Shown here piece after piece: positions 58,301 through 64,000 of a DNA stretch of 64,000 bases. How positions within the stretch are numbered: position 1 is the first letter of the stretch; every line of letters begins with the position of its first letter. The position numbers and the translations under genes are program-made. The notes below the pieces were generated by a model that did no database searches, was not told the origin of the DNA, and worked only from the letters and a program-made list of their open reading frames with translations. Source of the DNA: Diprion similis (taxonomy: Eukaryota > Arthropoda > Insecta > Hymenoptera > Diprionidae); NCBI RefSeq assembly GCF_021155765.1, contig NC_060114.1, forward strand, positions 17,900,501 through 17,964,500. The letters are read 5' to 3'.

Positions 58301-61300
58301 GATTATTTGGTGAAATTTTTACTTTCAGAGAGGTTGACCGCTCGACTGAATGGGTGATAAAATGTGCCGATTGTGACAAGGTTCTTGCCGGGGAAAAACA
58401 GAGCGCAGTCTGCAATGTCCCTTTTGAAGTAGAGCGATTTTTATTATCGCAATTTAAACTCTTCGCTACACTATCGACGAATCAACGTTTGCTCATGTCT
58501 CGCAATTTTCTGTCTTTCTCTAATCACACTAAATTCTTCAATAGCAATACAACGGCGAGAGTATGGCTACCGTATATCAGAGACGATAGCAAAAAACTGC
58601 GTGAAAATGTTGGCAAAGCAATTCTCTATGTTATACAAAACAAGATCGAACTTCAAGAGGAGTCGAAATGGGCTTCCCCAGATTTGAAAGAGTTTGAAAC
58701 GCTGCTTATGCAGGTCCTTACTGAAGTTCTGGAAAGTGTTCTTGCATCTCCAAATCTCGATTTACATCTCACGATCGTCGAAACTGCTCAGAAAGTGGCC
58801 AGGTATCTGCTTGAAATTTATTGTGAGGTGAAAAAGCAATAAACGTTTCTTATCGAAGACTGGTATTTTCATAAAACGTCCCAAGTTTCAGAGAGCATCT
58901 ATATCGCATGGAGGAACCACTGCTCAAAATTTTCTTGATAACGATTCTTCACACCAATTCAAACTCCATAGTAATATCAACAGCGGTCGCTGCTTTCCAG
59001 GAAATCGCTGCGTGCCATGAAACTACGCCAAAGTTATTGTACCATCGCTACAAGCGAGGATTTCTAGATGTAAGAACAACAGGTTTATGTCTTTGATAAT
59101 GTCTTTCGCTGAATACATGACCAAAAGTTGTTATTTTACAGTTAATGATCGAAATGGCGGTACGCAACTGCATCAATCACTCCTACAACTTGGCCACATC
59201 TTTGCACAGAGCTGCTAAATGCGTAGGGTATCAAGGCTCTCGTCAGCTCTTGCACAAGGACGGAAACTATGCTATCTGCGCTCTACTTCCTTGGGTAATC
59301 AAGTTTCCTCAAGTTAGATGCTTGTGCAGCGACATGGCTGAGCTCATAACGATGACCGAGAAGGACATGTTCGTAGAGTATTTTCAATACATCTGTCCTC
59401 ACGTTTTGATCAATGAAAATAAATCTACGGGACAAAAGTGCCTTCTGTTGATAGAAAGCATCACCAAGACCAGCATAAGCGATCTTATGAGCAGATCTTT
59501 CATGGTGAGTTATTATTGTTCGCTTATATTATATTTTTATCATCAGCGTCGTATTACACTTTGCATTCTCCGCATACAGGGAATATTTAGTGAGCTAATG
59601 CTGCATTTTCATACCCATATCGTCGACGTTATCCAGCATCTCGAGGTGCTTTCTCAATTCGACATGGAGTACGAAGGAAAGTTCGACTCTAGAGAAAATG
59701 TTGTAAGTCGCCGCATCTTCTACCCAGTAATTGGACCAACCCTGGAAACTTTAATATTTTTTATTTCAAATTCAGGCAGCTTACCTGAAGCCAAGACTCC
59801 ACGGAGTCCTCGTCAATCTGGACAGTAATCTGAGCTCTAGATCAGACGAAACTGTACAAAAATTAGCGTTAGGATCGTTAGCTGTTTTGATGCAGTTTAT
59901 GGGAGAGAGGCACTTGACTCCGTTGCGATTCAAACTGCTCGGCACTTTACGAACTTCGCTGAGTTTCAGCAGGCCTGGATTTCAAGAACTAGTTTGCGAC
60001 GCCTGGGACTCTTTCTTGCACAAGTGAGCTCTTCCCCATTTCTGCCGTTTGCGAAATTCTCGTTCTTCGTTGAATGCCACACTTCTCGTTGCAGTATCGC
60101 CGTAGGAGATCTAGGGCCCTTGATTCCGACGATCTTCATATCATTGGCAACGCTTCTCGAACGTCGACCTGATGAAACCAGTGCCATGATGGAGTACCTT
60201 GTGATCGAACGGAACAGAGAAGTCGCTGATTATATTCCTGAGCTGTTTTTCATAGACGATTTAAAAGTACCTGAAAAAATAGCAGCCGTTGTCAAACAAC
60301 ACATAGCTTCAACTCGGTAATCTGACCCATAAAACAAGCCTAGTATTTATCCTTTTTGTTTTTTCAATTACCGGTTGATTAGCTACAAAATTCGTGCCTG
60401 AGTTGTATAAAATTCGTAAAGGTCAAGTTTTGAAGAACTTTGCAAAACTTGATTGCTCAAGTTTTTTTTTTCAGACCAAATAACTTTGAGGATAATTTGA
60501 GCATGTGGTTGAAGCGCACGGTGCATGAAACGCACGAAATACGATACAAAGCTCTCATATATTTGAAAAAGTTTCTCGCAGACTCGCGCAGTCATCTGAA
60601 CGATACGATTCTTAGCGGGAATGTCGTGGATCCATTAATCGTAGAGGTAAGTAAGTTTGGGTTTTTTCTAATTGCTTGACAGTATTTTTTGAACCTTTCT
60701 AACGGCTGACATTCTTTCGCCCTAAAGCTGCTCGATACTCTGTTGAATGGGTGCAGGGACAAGGATGAAAATTTTCGATTGGCCTCGGGCGAATGTCTCG
60801 GAGAATTGGGTGCGGTAGAACCGAGTCTTTTACCCCGCAGGATCCAATCAAAAGGTACCGTGAATATAGAATATGGATTATCAAAGCACTCTGTTCTACT
60901 AGTTCAAAATCAAAAGCACTTTTCTAACGCCTATCGACTTGTGAGCGTCGAGTTATTAATCTCAGGCTTAATTCACTTCAGACGAATCCAAGTTCATCTT
61001 TGAAACCAACGAGGAATTTGCTTGTCTCGCTCTTACCTGTCTCGTCCGAGCGTTTCAGTCGCAAAAAAATACTCAAAGCATGGGCTGCTTCGCTCTTGCT
61101 ATACAGGTATGCCACAAAAACAATATCTTTATGTATTTTTGTCAATCCATTTCAATACACATAGACAATAAAATGATGTCTGAAATCTCGCTTTTGGAAT
61201 AAAAGGAATGCACTAAAAAAGTGGCGTTAAACTCCACTTATAAACACTGTGAAAGAAAATTAGTAATGTTAGATTTTGAACGTGATCAAGTATGATGATT

Positions 61301-64000
61301 TCAGGAAATCCTCAAAACCTACAGCATATCTCCAGACGGTACCAATCGCCACTGCTGGAAGCAGTTTCCGAATACTATACAACAAATGATTCATCCCTTT
61401 CTGAACTCTCATTACAAGATTACTACGATCAAAGATGGCAACGAATATCCGCATCCTATCTATGGGTGTGTTTCTTTACCTTTCTTCTTTTCAACGAAAC
61501 ATCGCTACCTGTTTAAAAAATAATTTGCCACTATATGCAAGCTTGTTTTGTTTCTGCATATTTTATTATCGACCTTCAGATCTGAAGAGGGTTCAACGTT
61601 CAACAAGTGGTCCTATAACTGGATATGCAGTATGTCCGACAGTGTGCATGACTCTGCTTTGAAAAATCTAATAGCAGCTTGCAGGCCAGCGTTTAGACGG
61701 GATGTAAAATCGTTGGTATTATTCATCCCCTATGTTGTGTGTAAGTGATACATGCATAAATTGCATTTCCTTTGCCATTGAGCATTCTGCACTCAGAATC
61801 TGTGTAAATATCAAAATTATCTTCTCATTCATAGCCCATATAGTAGCAAATGGAAATCCAGGTGAATGCAATAAGATTGGAGACGAAATTTTAGCTGTGA
61901 TAAACGTTATCGAACAGACAAGCGTGGACAAAAATTTAGTCGACAGACGTCCCCTTCGTTATCAGTCAGAGTCCGCAACTAATAGTACAAGAATTTCGGA
62001 TGAGGATAAAAGGATTCACTGCTCTCAAGTAAAAACTTACAGAACTGTCTCATATAAAATGTACATTCGAAATTATTCATTTGGACTCTAACTGTTCGGT
62101 ACATTCAAACAGGTCGTTTTCTCGATTTTGGATCACTTGCAAAGGTGGCTGAGAGAGAGAAGATCGGTACGTGATGAAAAGTATCGTTCCATAAAACGTA
62201 AGGATTACATAAACTTGGTGTTTCAAATTTTTACGACCTGTTGAAAACGAATTGAGAAAAGAAAAAACTTTTTATTCCTTGTTTCGTAATTTCACAGGCT
62301 TTTGCAAAACCTTCAATAGCCTGATACTGGCTCAGGGTTGTTACCAAACTCAGGAATACCATCGATCGCTGATGTACTTGGAGGATCACATGACATCTAG
62401 TAATCAAGGCCTTGCCGAGTCTATGGAAACAGGTTTACTAGCGGTAAATTTACAAAGCGTCATAAGTTATCTGACAAAATTCCTTGAAATTACAGTCTTC
62501 TTTGTTCCTCCTCTAGAAAATATACGCCCAGCTCGAAGAACCTGATGGCGTCTCAGGCATTCTGGCTACTCAGGACGAGGTTCCTACGCTTCAGCAGCTG
62601 GTACTGGCTCACGAAGTTAGTGGACAATTGCAGGTACAGTAAAATATGAGAAAGCAAACATTGGTTGGCCTTGTGTAACCCCAGCAAAAAAGTGATCGAA
62701 ATTATTCTCTACATACTGGCAGGATGCTGCGACATGTTACGAAAGATTGGCCCAAGGGAAAAACGTCAAGCCTAAATATTTGCAAGGGATGGTGCAGTGT
62801 TATCTTGGTCTCGATCACCCTTTTACAGCGACAAACATCACTGAGGGGATTCTTAACAACAGGTGAGTCGCTGTGTTTGGGCCTGACAATAATCAAATTT
62901 TTCTCGCCACTTTAAGTTTTCATATCAGTCGTCTGTTTCAGACCTGAATTGCAGCCTCTGATTGTAGATGATGAGATATTCTGGCGTCTTGCCGATTTTT
63001 CACAGCTGGACGATATGGCGAAAAATACGGCAAAGAAGTCGCTTCTGAACGGATTTATCGCCGGATTACCGCCAGATCTTAGTTCTATAAAACAAAGACT
63101 CGTTTCCATGTTGGGAGCAGCCTCGAGACAAGGAACTTATCAACAAAGCTATCCTCAGATAATGAAGTGAGTTTGTGATTCAGAATTACAATAAACTGTG
63201 TGATGTTATTGTTGGCTTTTCACCTTCCTGAAAATATCCTATAAGATTTCGTCATTGGTGGTCTATAAAGCAATCCTTTTGTTACAGGCTACATATTTTG
63301 AACGAGTTTGAAAAGGCCGCCGCCATAATGTTGGTTAATCCTGAACAGCTGCCGGATATATTTGACGAATGGGAAATGCGCGGGCAGCTGGTCAGAGCTT
63401 CTAGGGGAGTCGAATCCGTCCTTAGCATGCGAAGAGCAACCCTTGACCTGGCTGTTCAGTTACAAAGACAGACTACTGAAACTGAAAATTCAATTCTGAA
63501 ACAAGAAATTGGAAAAATATGGCTCAAGAGTGCCAAGATCGCAAGAAAGTAAGTTGCATCATGTTGTTAACAATTTATTATTTCTCTCTCTTTTGCAAAT
63601 TTTGTAATCCGTTCAAGGTTACCGAAAATTTTGATTGAAAATCTTCTCAGAATTTCATTACAGTTCGATAAATTTTTATCTTCAGGTCAAGATTGTACCA
63701 GCAGGCTTACATGTACATACTTTCTGCCAGCGACAGTTGTCCGCCTCAAGAATTGTACATAGAACAAGCTCAATTGTATTGGCAAAAGGGCTGTCAAGAA
63801 GAAGCTTTCACAACGTTAAAACGGTGTTTCGCTAATTGTTTTCAACCCTCAGCTCATTACAAACAGATGCCGCCGGATTCCTGTGTGGAGGAAAGACGGC
63901 AGTGTGCAAGGGTCTGCGTTTGAATACTTTTTTCCGAATTTTCTCCGATGAGACGAGTTCACTGTGAAATATGATTATTCTGACATCTGTGTTATTTGCA
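55325..64000 (+). CDS. mei-41: ATR checkpoint kinase (mei-41), N-terminal part, cut by window end
   Basis: Exons: 55325-55368, 55621-55826, 55915-56085, 56192-56349, 56599-56748, 56836-57037, 57120-57241, 57353-57921, 58049-58240, 58329-58802, 58892-59069, 59142-59504, 59580-59702, 59776-60023, 60095-60316, 60475-60646, 60728-60854, 60982-61106, 61305-61465, 61580-61740, 61835-62028, 62113-62197, 62298-62443, 62517-62633, 62723-62862, 62942-63166, 63288-63548, 63686-63911. These give 1854 residues in one frame; ATR is about 2600, so the FAT end and kinase domain lie beyond the edge. Identity rests on ATR landmarks: EYLVIERNREVADYIPELFF, GECLGELGAVEPSLL in the helical-repeat region, WSYNWICSMS, VFSILDHLQRW, KIYAQLEEPDGVSGI and IGKIWLKSAKIARK in the FAT region. 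ATR is recruited by ATRIP to RPA-coated DNA and starts the replication checkpoint. Exon 2 has a tandem acceptor (AACAGCAG) that could remove one Ser. The donor of exon 28 (AGG|GTCTGC) is weak and near the edge. Confidence 0.93.

Noticed and set aside
62166-62197. Earlier donor TCG|GTACGT in ATR exon 22
   Set aside because: Its phase does not fit exon 23; only the donor after 62197 keeps the conserved frame into the following FAT-region sequence.

Overview
The window looks like nuclear DNA of an insect, most likely a hymenopteran. The genes are intron-rich with short GT-AG introns, the non-coding DNA is AT-rich, short GGTTAGGTTA-type motifs recur, and small palindromic (MITE-like) elements are frequent. 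The ordinal call rests on general character and on protein resemblance, not on a search; a sawfly is possible.

Layout from left to right. (1) 1-5.2 kb: a repeat-rich stretch with one weak candidate small gene. (2) 5.2-9.2 kb: a head-to-head pair, metaxin-2 on the minus strand (with two alternative last exons) and ribosomal protein L23/uL14 on the plus strand. (3) 11.2-28.4 kb: two complete tandem integrin alpha-chain genes, each of 21 coding exons whose reading frame closes at every junction. Between them lie the remains of at least two dead copies and a degraded non-LTR retrotransposon. The two live genes share a nearly identical block of about 1.35 kb, introns included, over the calcium-binding part of the beta-propeller. 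(4) 32.2-35.3 kb: a complete NXF1 mRNA export receptor on the minus strand. (5) 41.1-42.0 kb: a two-exon gene for an acylated, stathmin-domain-like protein. (6) 43.9-54.4 kb: dysfusion, a bHLH-PAS transcription factor of the NPAS4 group, with a large first intron full of mobile-element debris. (7) 55.3 kb to the right edge: the first 28 coding exons of the checkpoint kinase ATR (mei-41), cut by the window before the kinase domain.

The genes do not form a pathway. They are housekeeping and developmental neighbours on a chromosome arm. The most notable biology is the integrin array (tandem birth and death with local homogenisation), the duplicated terminal exon of metaxin-2, and the number of foldback elements, several of which can be dated relative to the integrin duplication because only one paralogue carries them. 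All exon boundaries were read by eye from GT/AG sites and frame continuity; no transcript data were available.
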